This document shows positions 1-7,689 of a stretch of 64,000 bases of DNA, piece after piece. The stretch lies in contig JAFZXE010000029.1 in NCBI GenBank assembly GCA_017616895.1, forward strand, positions 62,001 to 126,000, written 5' to 3'. This DNA is from Bacteroidales bacterium (GTDB lineage Bacteria > Bacteroidota > Bacteroidia > Bacteroidales > P3). Position 1 is the stretch's first letter. Each line of letters starts with the position of its first letter. A model generated the notes under the pieces. It was not told the DNA's origin. It did not search any database and saw only the letters and a list, made by a program, of their open reading frames with translations. The translations under genes were made by a program, and so were the position numbers.

Positions 1-1
1 C

Positions 2-1147
2 AGCGAGGGGGGCAAGCTTGCGTGGCTGCAAAGCACCTTCGAGGCGTTCGAGACTTTCCTGTTCACGCCGAACACCGTCACCAAGCGCGGAAGCCATATA
101 CGCGACGCCGTCGATATGAAGCGGTCGATGATTACGGTGGTGATAGCGCTGATGCCGGCGTTGCTGTTCGGCATGTGGAACATAGGATGGCAGAGTTTGG
201 TGGTTAGTGGTCAGTGGTCGGTAGTCAGTGGGCCGCAGGCAGGGTTCTGGCTGTGCTTCGTCTTCGGATTGGTTAGGATGCTGCCGCTGATTGCGGTATC
301 GTATATCGTGGGACTTTCGATAGAGTTCGCCTTCGCACAGGTTCGCCACCACGAGGTGAACGAAGGATTTCTGGTCACGGGATTGATAATACCGATGATT
401 GTGCCGGTGACCACACCGCTGTGGCAGCTAGCGCTGGCGGTAGCCTTCGCAGTAGTGATAGGCAAAGAGGTGTTTGGTGGCACGGGGATGAACTTTCTTA
501 ACCCCGCATTGGTAGCGCGCGCATTCCTTTTCTTCGCCTACCCGACACACATGTCGGGCGACTCGGTGTGGACGGCGGCGAAATGGTGGGGAACTGACGC
601 CATCGCGGGTGCGACGCCGCTGGGCGAGATGATGGGCGGAGGCATAAGACCTACGGCATCGCTGATAGACATGTTTTTAGGTACCACCGCCGGCTCTACC
701 TGCGAGACCTCGACGGTGGCGATACTCATAGGAGCTTTGATACTACTGGGAAGCGGCATCGCCTCGTGGCGCACGATGCTGAGCGTGGTGATAGGCGGCG
801 GAGTGATGGGAATTGTGTTTAACCTCATCGGCGCCAACAGCTACATGCAGATGCCATTCTACTACCACTACGTGATGGGCGGATTTATGTTCGGCGCGGT
901 GTTTATGGCCACCGACCCCGTGACCTCGGCACAGACGAATGCCGGCAAATGGATATACGGCTTGCTGATAGGCGTGTTCGCCGTGCTGCTGAGGGTGGGC
1001 AACCCCGCCTACCCCGAAGGTATGATGCTCAGCATACTGCTGATGAACTGCTTTGCGCCGCTGATTGACCACTGTGTGGTGGCCGTCAACATCAAGCGAC
1101 GCAAGAAAAGATGGGTCCGTGCCCGGACAGGGCAGTCAGTTGAATAG
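2..1147 (+). CDS. nqrB: Na+-translocating NADH:quinone reductase subunit B (5' partial)
   Basis: Integral membrane subunit of the Na+-NQR pump, which oxidises NADH, reduces quinone and exports Na+. The reading frame is open from the first bases of the window, so the N-terminus lies upstream; the visible protein starts inside the typical segment ending HIRDAVDMKRSM. Many hydrophobic helices follow. The stretch GTTAGSTCETST matches the family region that carries a covalently bound FMN on threonine (family knowledge). After GMWNIGWQ an extra VVSG-type segment is encoded by a heptameric DNA repeat. The last residues (RARTGQSVE) also look like an atypical added tail. nqrC follows 61 bp downstream. 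Confidence 0.95.
   Translation, partial: SEGGKLAWLQSTFEAFETFLFTPNTVTKRGSHIRDAVDMKRSMITVVIALMPALLFGMWNIGWQSLVVSGQWSVVSGPQAGFWLCFVFGLVRMLPLIAVSYIVGLSIEFAFAQVRHHEVNEGFLVTGLIIPMIVPVTTPLWQLALAVAFAVVIGKEVFGGTGMNFLNPALVARAFLFFAYPTHMSGDSVWTAAKWWGTDAIAGATPLGEMMGGGIRPTASLIDMFLGTTAGSTCETSTVAILIGALILLGSGIASWRTMLSVVIGGGVMGIVFNLIGANSYMQMPFYYHYVMGGFMFGAVFMATDPVTSAQTNAGKWIYGLLIGVFAVLLRVGNPAYPEGMMLSILLMNCFAPLIDHCVVAVNIKRRKKRWVRARTGQSVE
201..235 (+). repeat. In-frame heptamer array inside nqrB
   Basis: Five consecutive 7-bp units of the TGGTTAG/TGGTCAG type lie inside the nqrB reading frame and encode the extra VVSGQWSVVSG residues. The same unit type occurs between genes at 3731, 26416 and 57017. Confidence 0.85.
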
Positions 1148-1208
1148 TTGGAAACTATGGTATAACGAAATTACGGTACAACGAAAAGAAATCAAGCCTT
1201 AACTCTCC

Positions 1209-1805
1209 ATGAAGCACTTCACGAACCGATATATGTTGCTTTATTCGCTGGCGCTGGTGGCGGTGTTGGCTGTGGTGCTGTCGGTTACGGCTGTGGCCTT
1301 GAAGCCGCGAGAAGAGAGGAACCGACAGATTGAGCAGCAGCAGATGATTCTCAAAACCATCGGGCTCGAATGTGCCAAAAGCGAGACGGCTCAGGCTTAC
1401 GACCGCCACATCACCGAAGCCCAATGCGACGGCCAGACATACTACCGCTACGACTGCGACGGACGGCAGGGCATCATCCTACCCCTTCACGGTACAGGCC
1501 TCTGGGGACCTATCTGGGGATACTTGGCGCTCGACTGCAGCGACAACGTGGTGGGCGCCGTCTTCGACCATAAAGGCGAGACGCCGGGATTGGGAGGTGA
1601 GATTGCAACCGACAAGTTCGCCCAGCGTTTTGTCGGAAAATGTATGGACGAGCATCCCATATACCTTATCAAAAACGCCGACAAAAAGAACCCCTATCAA
1701 GTCGATGCCATCAGCGGCGGCACCATGACCAGCAACGGTGTGACGCAGATGCTGGAAGAAGGATATTTCGACTACGTTAAGATAAAAGAGAACACCGCCA
1801 AATGA
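1209..1805 (+). CDS. nqrC: Na+-translocating NADH:quinone reductase subunit C
   Basis: Membrane-anchored, mostly periplasmic subunit of Na+-NQR carrying covalent FMN. One N-terminal transmembrane helix (about residues 7-30) is followed by an FMN-binding domain. The flavinylation site family motif SGAT is seen here as SGGT within DAISGGTMTS, giving Thr172 as the likely FMN-linked residue; the usual Ala is Gly. GLWGPIWGY and the GETPGLGGEI segment are typical of NqrC. At 198 residues it is on the short side for the family. Its stop overlaps the start of nqrD by 4 bp, indicating translational coupling. Confidence 0.96.
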   Translation: MKHFTNRYMLLYSLALVAVLAVVLSVTAVALKPREERNRQIEQQQMILKTIGLECAKSETAQAYDRHITEAQCDGQTYYRYDCDGRQGIILPLHGTGLWGPIWGYLALDCSDNVVGAVFDHKGETPGLGGEIATDKFAQRFVGKCMDEHPIYLIKNADKKNPYQVDAISGGTMTSNGVTQMLEEGYFDYVKIKENTAK

Positions 1806-2419
1806 AAAACTGGAAGCTGATAACGATGCCTTTCGACAAGGAGAACCCGATAACCGTTCAGGTGTTGGGCATCTGCTCCTGTCTGGCGGTCACCGCCCAG
1901 CTGAAGCCCGCGCTGGTGATGGCGGTGTCGGTGACGGTGGTGGTGGCGTTGGCAAACCTCATCATCTCGCTTCTACGCAAGAGCATACCGCCACGCATAC
2001 GCATCATCGTGCAGCTGGTGGTCGTCTCGACACTCGTGGTGCTGGTCGATCTGTTCCTCAAAGCCTTCGTCTATGACGTGAGCAAGCAGCTTTCGGTGTT
2101 CGTGGGGCTCATCATCACCAACTGCATCGTGATGGGACGCCTCGAGGCTTTTGCTATGACCAACCCTCCCCTACCCTCGCTGTGCGACGGCATCGGCAAC
2201 GGCCTTGGCTACGGCATCATACTGGTAGCGTTGGGTACGGTGCGCGAACTCTTCGGAAGCGGCACACTGCTGGGATACCCCGTGATGGAGAAAATCGGCG
2301 CCTACAGCATAGGATACGAAAACAACGGATTGATGATAATGCCCCCGATGGCGCTAATACTCGTGGGGTTGATAATATGGGCGCAGCGGAGCAGGAACAA
2401 AAACATGCAGGGGAAATAA
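1802..2419 (+). CDS. nqrD: Na+-translocating NADH:quinone reductase subunit D
   Basis: Six-helix inner-membrane subunit of Na+-NQR, homologous to NqrE. Cysteines near residues 25-27 (GICSCLAV) and 108 (ITNCIVMGR) correspond to positions that, with the NqrE pair, hold the intramembrane iron centre (family knowledge). Length 205 residues is normal. It starts in a 4-bp overlap with nqrC. In most nqr operons nqrE follows directly; here an unrelated ORF6N gene intervenes. The stop TAA lies in the octamer AATAACAC, which recurs at the end of the inserted gene. Confidence 0.96.
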   Translation: MKNWKLITMPFDKENPITVQVLGICSCLAVTAQLKPALVMAVSVTVVVALANLIISLLRKSIPPRIRIIVQLVVVSTLVVLVDLFLKAFVYDVSKQLSVFVGLIITNCIVMGRLEAFAMTNPPLPSLCDGIGNGLGYGIILVALGTVRELFGSGTLLGYPVMEKIGAYSIGYENNGLMIMPPMALILVGLIIWAQRSRNKNMQGK

Positions 2420-2438
2420 CACACAAGCCATATATGAC

Positions 2439-2453
2439 ATCACAATTTGTGAT
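2439..2453. promoter_or_regulatory. 15-bp palindrome upstream of ORF6N gene
   Basis: ATCACAATTTGTGAT is a perfect palindrome lying between nqrD and the ORF6N gene, 23 bp before its start. It could be an operator, perhaps for the ORF6N protein itself; this is inference from position and symmetry only. Confidence 0.45.
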
Positions 2454-2476
2454 CACATAATGAAGTACAACAACTT

Positions 2477-3097
2477 ATGAGCAAAACGTTAATCATATCC
2501 AGCGACCGGCAACCCGAAAACATCAAAGATGTCATTTACGAAGTCAGGGGGGTGCGAGTGATGCTTGATAGCGATTTGGCAGTGCTATACGAGATAGAGG
2601 TCAGCCAGCTCAAAAGACAAGTAAGAAGAAACATTGACCGTTTCCCCGGTGATTTTATGTTTGAACTTACTCGCGAAGAATACGACTCTATAAGATGCCA
2701 AAATGGCACCATAAAGAACGGACGAGGCCAGCACAGCAAATATTTGCCATTTGCATTTACAGAGGAAGGTGTTGCAATGCTGTCTGGTATGCTGAAAAGC
2801 AAAACAGCCGTACAAGTCAACATTAACATCATGCGAGCTTTCGTTGCCATACGTCACGCTGTTGCTTCCATGCATTTGTCCGACCTGCGTTATGAACAAC
2901 TGTCCCACAAAGTTGACCAATTGAACGCATACGTTGATGAAATACTTCATGATCAAAACGACATAAACGAACAACAAGACCAAACCAATAACGAAATCGC
3001 TCTGCAAATTGAAGCCATAAACGAAGCGCTTGACAAGTTACGACAACAAGAATCCAAACCCAGAAAACGAATAGGTTTTAAACAAAACAAGCAATAA
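2477..3097 (+). CDS. ORF6N-domain DNA-binding protein inserted in nqr operon
   Basis: The N-terminal half (about residues 15-125) matches the ORF6N domain found in phage and mobile-element proteins: IYEVRGVRVMLDSDLAVLYE, then RRNIDRFPGDFMFELT and YLPFAFTEEGVAMLSGML. The C-terminal half is a predicted coiled coil (LSHKVDQLNAYVDEI and a Gln/Asn-rich tail) ending in a basic segment. The domain is thought to bind DNA; no specific target is known to me. It is visibly richer in A+T than its nqr neighbours and has no known role in Na+-NQR. A copy of AATAACAC sits at its stop and at the nqrD stop, consistent with insertion between nqrD and nqrE. Confidence 0.9.
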   Translation: MSKTLIISSDRQPENIKDVIYEVRGVRVMLDSDLAVLYEIEVSQLKRQVRRNIDRFPGDFMFELTREEYDSIRCQNGTIKNGRGQHSKYLPFAFTEEGVAMLSGMLKSKTAVQVNINIMRAFVAIRHAVASMHLSDLRYEQLSHKVDQLNAYVDEILHDQNDINEQQDQTNNEIALQIEAINEALDKLRQQESKPRKRIGFKQNKQ

Positions 3098-3112
3098 CAC
3101 GGTAGCATATCC

Positions 3113-3730
3113 ATGCAAGAGATAGTCAACATATTCGTCAAGTCGATATTTATCGACAATATGATATTCGCCTTCTTCCTGGGCATGTGCTCCTATTTGG
3201 CGGTGTCGAAGACGGTGAAGACGTCGGCGGGGTTGGGTGTCGCGGTAACCTTCGTGTTGTTGGTCACGGTGCCCATCAACTGGCTGCTCAACAAATATGT
3301 GCTCGCCCCAGGTGCGCTGGCGTGGATAAGTCCGTCGCTGGCGAGCGTCGATCTCTCGTTCCTGTCGCTCATCATGTTCATCGCCGTCATCGCCGCCATA
3401 GTGCAGATTGTCGAGATGACCATCGAGCGGTTCAGCCCTACGCTCTACTACGCCCTGGGCATCTTCCTGCCGCTGATAGCGGTGAACTGCGCCGTGATGG
3501 GCGGCTCGCTCTTCATGCAGGAACGCGGCTACTCCTCCATCGGCGAGGTGCTGGCGTTCGCCCTTGGCTCGGGCATCGGCTGGTTCCTGGCCATCGTGGC
3601 CATCGCCGCCATCCGTGAGAAACTGCGCTACTCCCACATACCGCCAGCGCTGCAAGGCGTCGGCATAACATTCATCATCACCGGCCTAATGGGATTGGCC
3701 TTCATGTCGTTTATGGGGATAAAGATTTAG
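3113..3730 (+). CDS. nqrE: Na+-translocating NADH:quinone reductase subunit E
   Basis: Six-helix inner-membrane subunit of Na+-NQR, paired with NqrD. Cys26 (LGMCSYLAV) and Cys126 (AVNCAVMGG) correspond to the family's metal-ligand cysteines. Length 205 residues is standard and the C-terminus FMSFMGIKI is typical. It begins 15 bp after the inserted ORF6N gene, so expression may depend on transcription through that gene. Its TAG stop is followed at once by a five-unit heptamer array. Confidence 0.96.
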   Translation: MQEIVNIFVKSIFIDNMIFAFFLGMCSYLAVSKTVKTSAGLGVAVTFVLLVTVPINWLLNKYVLAPGALAWISPSLASVDLSFLSLIMFIAVIAAIVQIVEMTIERFSPTLYYALGIFLPLIAVNCAVMGGSLFMQERGYSSIGEVLAFALGSGIGWFLAIVAIAAIREKLRYSHIPPALQGVGITFIITGLMGLAFMSFMGIKI

Positions 3731-3765
3731 TGGTCAGTGGTTAGTGGTCAGTGGTTAGTGGTTGA
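3731..3765 (+). repeat. Heptamer array after nqrE stop
   Basis: Alternating TGGTCAG and TGGTTAG units in exact 7-bp register start at the base after the nqrE stop codon and fill part of the 90-bp nqrE-nqrF gap. Same family as the in-frame array in nqrB. Confidence 0.85.
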
Positions 3766-3820
3766 AACTTAAAACAATAAAATATAGCCCTATGAGGGCA
3801 CGCACCTTAAAACTGTCAAT

Positions 3821-5134
3821 TTGATACAAACTCTGCTCATAGCACTCATTGTTTTTGCGGTGGTCATACTGCTGCTGGTGACGTTGCTGCTGGTGTTGCG
3901 CAACAAGCTGGTGAAGCAGGGCAAAGTGACCATCACCATCAACGACGACCTTAAGCTATCGGTCGATTCGGGTGCAAGCCTCAGCGCCACCCTCGGCGAG
4001 CAGGGCATACACCTCCCCTCCGCCTGTGGCGGCAAGGGCAGCTGCGGACAATGCCGCTGCCGTGTGGCGAAAGGCGGCGGAAGCATACTTCCCACCGAGG
4101 TAGGGTTCTTCACCCGCAAAGAGATTGCCGAAGGATGGCGTTTGGGATGCCAGACGAAGGTCAAGGAGGATATTAGCCTCGTGGTGCCGCAGTCGGTGCT
4201 CGACGTGAAAGAATACGAGTGCACGGTCATATCGAACCGCAACGTAGCGACCTTCATCAAAGAGTTCCGTGTGCAGCTGCCCGCCGGCGAGCACATGGAC
4301 TTCAAGCCCGGCTCCTACGCACAAATCAAGATACCCGCATTCGACATAAGCTACAACGACTACGACCGCAGCCTTATCGGCGACGAATACCTGCCCGCCT
4401 GGGAGCGGATGAAGATGTTCGACCTGCGCTGCGTCAACAGCGAGCCCACCGTGCGCGCCTACTCTATGGCCAACTATCCCGCCGAGGGCGACGTGTTCAT
4501 GCTAACCGTACGCATCGCAACGCCGCCGCTGACGCCCGACCGCAAAGGGTTCCAGAAGGTCAACCCAGGCATCGCCTCGTCGTATATCTTCTCGCTCAAA
4601 CCCGGCGACAAGGTGACGATGTCCGGCCCATACGGCGATTTCCATATTAAGTCCCTGCCCGGACAGGGAGATATGGCAGCGGGCAGCGGGCAGCAGTCTG
4701 TCAGCAGAAAATTGCCCGAGATGGTTTGGATTGGCGGCGGTGCAGGTATGGCGCCCCTCAGGGCACAGATCATGCACCTCACACGCACCCTCGACACACG
4801 CGACCGCGAGATGCACTACTTCTACGGCGCACGCGCGCTCAACGAGGTGTTCTACCTCGACGACTTCCTGCAGCTTGAGCGAGACTTCCCCAACTTCCAC
4901 TTCCACCTCGCCCTCGACCGCGAAGACCCCGCAGCCGACGCCGCCGGCGTGAAATACACCGTCGGATTCGTACACCAGGTGATGTACAACACCTACCTGA
5001 AAGACCATCCCGAACCCGAAGAGATAGAGTACTACATGTGCGGCCCCGGACCCATGAGCAAAGCCGTCACCGCGATGCTCGACAGCCTCGGCGTGGCCGA
5101 AGAGAACATCATGTACGACAACTTCGGCGGCTGA
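3821..5134 (+). CDS. nqrF: Na+-translocating NADH:quinone reductase subunit F
   Basis: NADH-oxidising subunit: takes electrons from NADH through FAD to a 2Fe-2S cluster. An N-terminal transmembrane helix (residues 4-27) precedes a ferredoxin domain with Cys69, Cys75, Cys78 and Cys110 as the cluster ligands. The FAD site RAYSMANYP and NAD-binding WIGGGAGMAPLR and MCGPGPM follow, and the protein ends in the typical YDNFGG. The start is TTG; no in-frame ATG exists between it and the upstream stop. About 20 extra residues between FHIK and EMVWIGG, including a Gly/Ser/Gln-rich stretch, are encoded by repeat-like DNA. It is the last nqr gene. Confidence 0.95.
   Translation: MIQTLLIALIVFAVVILLLVTLLLVLRNKLVKQGKVTITINDDLKLSVDSGASLSATLGEQGIHLPSACGGKGSCGQCRCRVAKGGGSILPTEVGFFTRKEIAEGWRLGCQTKVKEDISLVVPQSVLDVKEYECTVISNRNVATFIKEFRVQLPAGEHMDFKPGSYAQIKIPAFDISYNDYDRSLIGDEYLPAWERMKMFDLRCVNSEPTVRAYSMANYPAEGDVFMLTVRIATPPLTPDRKGFQKVNPGIASSYIFSLKPGDKVTMSGPYGDFHIKSLPGQGDMAAGSGQQSVSRKLPEMVWIGGGAGMAPLRAQIMHLTRTLDTRDREMHYFYGARALNEVFYLDDFLQLERDFPNFHFHLALDREDPAADAAGVKYTVGFVHQVMYNTYLKDHPEPEEIEYYMCGPGPMSKAVTAMLDSLGVAEENIMYDNFGG
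4676..4696 (+). repeat. In-frame heptamer array inside nqrF
   Basis: Three 7-bp units of the type GCAGCGG encode part of the extra residues in NqrF between the FAD and NAD regions. Just upstream, TGCCCGGACAGGG is shared with the 3' end of nqrB near 1122. Confidence 0.6.
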
Positions 5135-5148
5135 ACCCCGTCACCACA

Positions 5149-5661
5149 ATGGATTACACAGCACATTACCACTCGCCCCTCGGAGGCATAACTATGGCAT
5201 CAGACGGAGAGGCGCTCACAGGCCTTTGGTTCGACGGGCAGAAGTATTTCGCCGCGACCATCGACAAAGAGCATCAGACGCAGGAAGACCTGCCTGTCTT
5301 CGGGCAGACACGCCGCTGGCTCGACATCTATTTCTCAGGCAAGGCGCCCGACTTCACCCCACCGCTCACGATGCGCGCAAGCCCGTTCCGCCGCCGCGTG
5401 TGGGAGTTGCTGCTCGCCATCCCCTACGGACACACCGTGACCTACGGCGAGATAGCGCGCGCCATTGCCCGTGAGCGAGGCGTGAAAACCATATCGTCGC
5501 AAGCCGTAGGAGGCGCCGTAGGCCACAACCCCATCTCGCTCATCATCCCCTGCCACCGAGTCATCGGCGCCCAAGGCCACCCCACCGGCTACGCCGGAGG
5601 CATCGAAAAGAAAAACCGCTTACTCCAAATGGAACAGGCGGGGGTGAACCTTGAACTTTGA
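5149..5661 (+). CDS. ogt: Methylated-DNA--protein-cysteine methyltransferase
   Basis: Suicidal DNA-repair enzyme that moves an alkyl group from O6-alkylguanine to its own cysteine. The active-site motif IIPCHRVIG is present with Cys135. The helix-turn-helix region TVTYGEIARAIA and the asparagine-hinge-type segment GGAVGHNPIS precede it. The 170-residue length fits Ogt/MGMT. The ATG at 5149 is preferred over upstream starts, which would overlap nqrF and add unrelated residues. It begins 14 bp after nqrF and may be read from the nqr promoter. Its TGA stop lies within a short heptamer repeat. Confidence 0.93.
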   Translation: MDYTAHYHSPLGGITMASDGEALTGLWFDGQKYFAATIDKEHQTQEDLPVFGQTRRWLDIYFSGKAPDFTPPLTMRASPFRRRVWELLLAIPYGHTVTYGEIARAIARERGVKTISSQAVGGAVGHNPISLIIPCHRVIGAQGHPTGYAGGIEKKNRLLQMEQAGVNLEL

Positions 5662-5663
5662 AC
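5650..5663 (+). repeat. Two heptamer units overlapping ogt stop
   Basis: CTTGAAC and TTTGAAC lie back to back and contain the ogt stop codon. They belong to the TGAAnnn class of heptamers seen also at 31435 and 56300. Confidence 0.5.
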
Positions 5664-5699
5664 AAAATAGTTCTGTGCGGGCACGCACCTGATAACTAA

Positions 5700-6038
5700 C
5701 TACTTTCGTTTTCCTCGCACGAGGGTGTAGGAGTTGGCTACCAGGGCTTTCAGGGTCTTTGGCTCGACGACCTGCACGTCGAGGCTTATCCAGTGTTTAG
5801 CGTTGAAGTGGCTGTCGGGCGGGCATACGCCCGGGGTGGATTCCAGCAGCTCGGGGATGCGCTCGGGTTGGCACTTCACGACGACTGTCTCGAAGCAGTC
5901 GATGTCGCAATAGCAAAACGTGTGGCCACCCACATAGAAGACCAACACGGTGTCGCCGCCCGGCATCTTGGCGAATGGCAGCTTCTCCTCGACGTCGCCG
6001 AGCGAAAGGCAGTATTCGCGGAAGTCTTCGATGTTCAT
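5700..6038 (-). CDS. MmcQ/YjbR family protein
   Basis: A 112-residue protein of the MmcQ/YjbR family, a small alpha/beta fold of the CyaY-like/double-wing type whose cellular role is unclear. Family signatures are the start MNIEDFREYCLSLGDVEEKLPF, ended by PF at residues 21-22, then VLVFYVGGHTFC, the CQPER stretch and KHWISLDV near the C-terminus. Its start overlaps the stop of the preceding minus-strand gene by 4 bp, suggesting coupling. A second family member is encoded at 10666-11016 in the same gene run. It is the last gene of the run, convergent with ogt. Confidence 0.9.
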   Translation of the reverse strand: MNIEDFREYCLSLGDVEEKLPFAKMPGGDTVLVFYVGGHTFCYCDIDCFETVVVKCQPERIPELLESTPGVCPPDSHFNAKHWISLDVQVVEPKTLKALVANSYTLVRGKRK

Positions 6039-6565
6039 TTCTTCAAGCTTTTCTGGTGTGTCTTGAGGATTTTGAGAGCCTGACCGTAGGGGGTGACGCT
6101 CAGAAAATAGGCGGCCATGCTAGTGGTGTAGGTAACCTTATAGTAGCCCTTGGAGAAAAGTTCCTCCTCGGAGAAGCTCTCGGCGAGGCGGAGCATCTCG
6201 TCGTGGCTCTGCCGCAGGAGGGCTTTAGCTTCGTCCAGCGGGGTGTTCTGGTGCTTCGCAAGGAGTGCCTTCTCCATCTCGTGGTAGCATTTGCGGTACT
6301 CGTCGGGGAGGTAGTCCTTGGGGTGGTCTTCGCGGATGTTCGTGACGAAGGTGCTCATCAACAGCTGCCACTCGCGGAGGTGGACCAGTAGGTCGCGGAG
6401 GCAGCGGTCGTTTTGCCAGCGCACGCCGCATTTCTTAGGGTCGGCGGCAAAGTTGAAAGGCGCGGCCAGTTCAGCCTCGCTCATCTTGGCGATTTGTTCG
6501 TTCAGCTGGGCGTAGCCGCCGCTCATGGCTGCCAACAGCTCTTGTTTTGTGGTTGGATTTGGCAT
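6035..6565 (-). CDS. ClbS/DfsB family (DUF1706) four-helix bundle protein
   Basis: 176-residue soluble helical protein. The N-terminus (TKQELLAAMSGGYAQLNEQI), the WQNDRCLRDLLVHLREWQ segment and the YTTSMAAYFLSVTPYGQALK ending match the DUF1706/ClbS family of DinB-like bundles. ClbS in Escherichia coli protects against colibactin by hydrolysing its cyclopropane warhead; most relatives are uncharacterised, so a self-protection or electrophile-detoxifying role is inference. It overlaps the MmcQ-type gene by 4 bp and is separated from the upstream acetyltransferase gene by 113 bp containing a heptamer array. Confidence 0.85.
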   Translation of the reverse strand: MPNPTTKQELLAAMSGGYAQLNEQIAKMSEAELAAPFNFAADPKKCGVRWQNDRCLRDLLVHLREWQLLMSTFVTNIREDHPKDYLPDEYRKCYHEMEKALLAKHQNTPLDEAKALLRQSHDEMLRLAESFSEEELFSKGYYKVTYTTSMAAYFLSVTPYGQALKILKTHQKSLKK

Positions 6566-6583
6566 AGTGATGATTTAAGTACG

Positions 6584-6611
6584 AATTGAAAATTGAAAGT
6601 TTAAAATTGAA
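6584..6611. repeat. Heptamer array (AATTGAA type)
   Basis: Four units in 7-bp register, three of them AATTGAA and one AGTTTAA, lie in the gap upstream of the DUF1706 gene. Confidence 0.7.
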
Positions 6612-6678
6612 ATTATATAAAACACATTGTCAGAGAATCACATCAGATTCAATATTAAGAACAATTTTGAACACTTAC

Positions 6679-7134
6679 TTATTGTCTTCTCAGAGCATAT
6701 CGCGGGCCTTCCTGGCCGGACGTTCCGTTGGGTTGGAAGCCGCATTTTTCGAGGACACGTTGCGAGGCGATGTTTTCGACGGTCGTCTCGGCCTCGACAG
6801 CCTTTACCCGCTGGTCGCGAAAGGCCCACGCCGTGACCGCCTGAACCGCCTCGGTGGCATAGCCCTGTCCTTGGTATTCGTCGGAAATGCCGTATCCGAT
6901 TTCGGCGACGCCGTCGGCATCGAGCCCCTTGAAACAGAGGTTGCCGACACGCGTCCCATCCATCAGCTCGATTATCCACACGGCATACCAATCCCACTGG
7001 TCGGGATGACGCAAGCAGCCGTCCAGCATCTCCATATATGCCGCCCTGAGAGCGCCGTCCGGTTCGGACGCAATCATGGCCTCCATCTGGCTTCGGCTGG
7101 CAGGATAGATTCTCAAACGTGCGGATGAGAGCAT
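6679..7134 (-). CDS. GNAT family N-acetyltransferase
   Basis: 151-residue acetyl-CoA-dependent N-acetyltransferase of the RimJ/RimL-like type. The acetyl-CoA pyrophosphate-binding motif is seen in EIGYGISDEYQGQGYATEA (motif A, Q/R-x-x-G-x-G/A), followed by AVEAETTVENIASQRVLEKCGF, the conserved end of the fold. The acceptor cannot be told from sequence. It lies 21 bp after the stop-proximal end of the flavoprotein gene in the same direction, so it is probably cotranscribed. No membrane segment or signal peptide. Confidence 0.92.
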   Translation of the reverse strand: MLSSARLRIYPASRSQMEAMIASEPDGALRAAYMEMLDGCLRHPDQWDWYAVWIIELMDGTRVGNLCFKGLDADGVAEIGYGISDEYQGQGYATEAVQAVTAWAFRDQRVKAVEAETTVENIASQRVLEKCGFQPNGTSGQEGPRYALRRQ

Positions 7135-7155
7135 ATCGGTTTCCTTAGCGATATA

Positions 7156-7689
7156 TTACACGCTCTTCCCCATCTCGTAGGCCACGGTGAAGGCGGGGGT
7201 GGATTTGATGTCGCCTTTCTGCTCGGCACCACCACCGTAGATACGGCCGCAGCGGCGTATGTTGTCGAAACAGTCGGCGAAGCCTTCCAAGGCATCGATG
7301 GCGCGGTCGAGTTGACGGCGGTCGGTATCGACGGCGGTAACCATATAGTAGAAGTCCTTATCGCGCATGTGGCTGTACAATGGGTTCATTCTATCTATAA
7401 AGGTCTTCATCTGGCCGGTGACGGAGTAGTAATAGACGGGCGTGGAAAAGCACACCACGTCGGCATCCAGCATCTTGGCGTGTATGTCGTTGGCGGCATC
7501 CTGCTGGAAGCAGCGGCCCGTCTTGAGGCACGCCCAGCAGCCGATGCAGTAGCCCAGCCGCAGGTCGCGGACATAGATGATCTCGACGCTGTTGCCAGCC
7601 TCCTCGGCCCCTTTGGCAAACTGCTGCGCCAGCAGGTCCGAGTTGCCGTCCTTGCGGGGACTCCCCGCGATAATCAGTACTTTCTTCAT
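7156..7689 (-). CDS. NADPH-dependent FMN reductase / Fe-S flavoprotein-like
   Basis: 177-residue flavodoxin-fold protein. The phosphate loop for FMN is GSPRKDGNSD at residues 9-18, and STPVYYYSVTGQMKTFIDR is the second FMN loop. Cysteines 48, 51, 54 and 60 form CX2CX2CX5C, the compact motif that binds 4Fe-4S in archaeal iron-sulfur flavoproteins; whether a cluster is present here is inference. Its start overlaps the stop of the acetyltransferase gene by 4 bp. A paralogue with the same cysteine spacing is at 11957-12574. Confidence 0.9.
   Translation of the reverse strand: MKKVLIIAGSPRKDGNSDLLAQQFAKGAEEAGNSVEIIYVRDLRLGYCIGCWACLKTGRCFQQDAANDIHAKMLDADVVCFSTPVYYYSVTGQMKTFIDRMNPLYSHMRDKDFYYMVTAVDTDRRQLDRAIDALEGFADCFDNIRRCGRIYGGGAEQKGDIKSTPAFTVAYEMGKSV

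Noticed and set aside
5676-5690. GTGCG/CGCAC inverted repeat after ogt, similar to a segment near 3795
   Set aside because: Very short stem without a U-tract on either strand; not a convincing terminator or repeat family.
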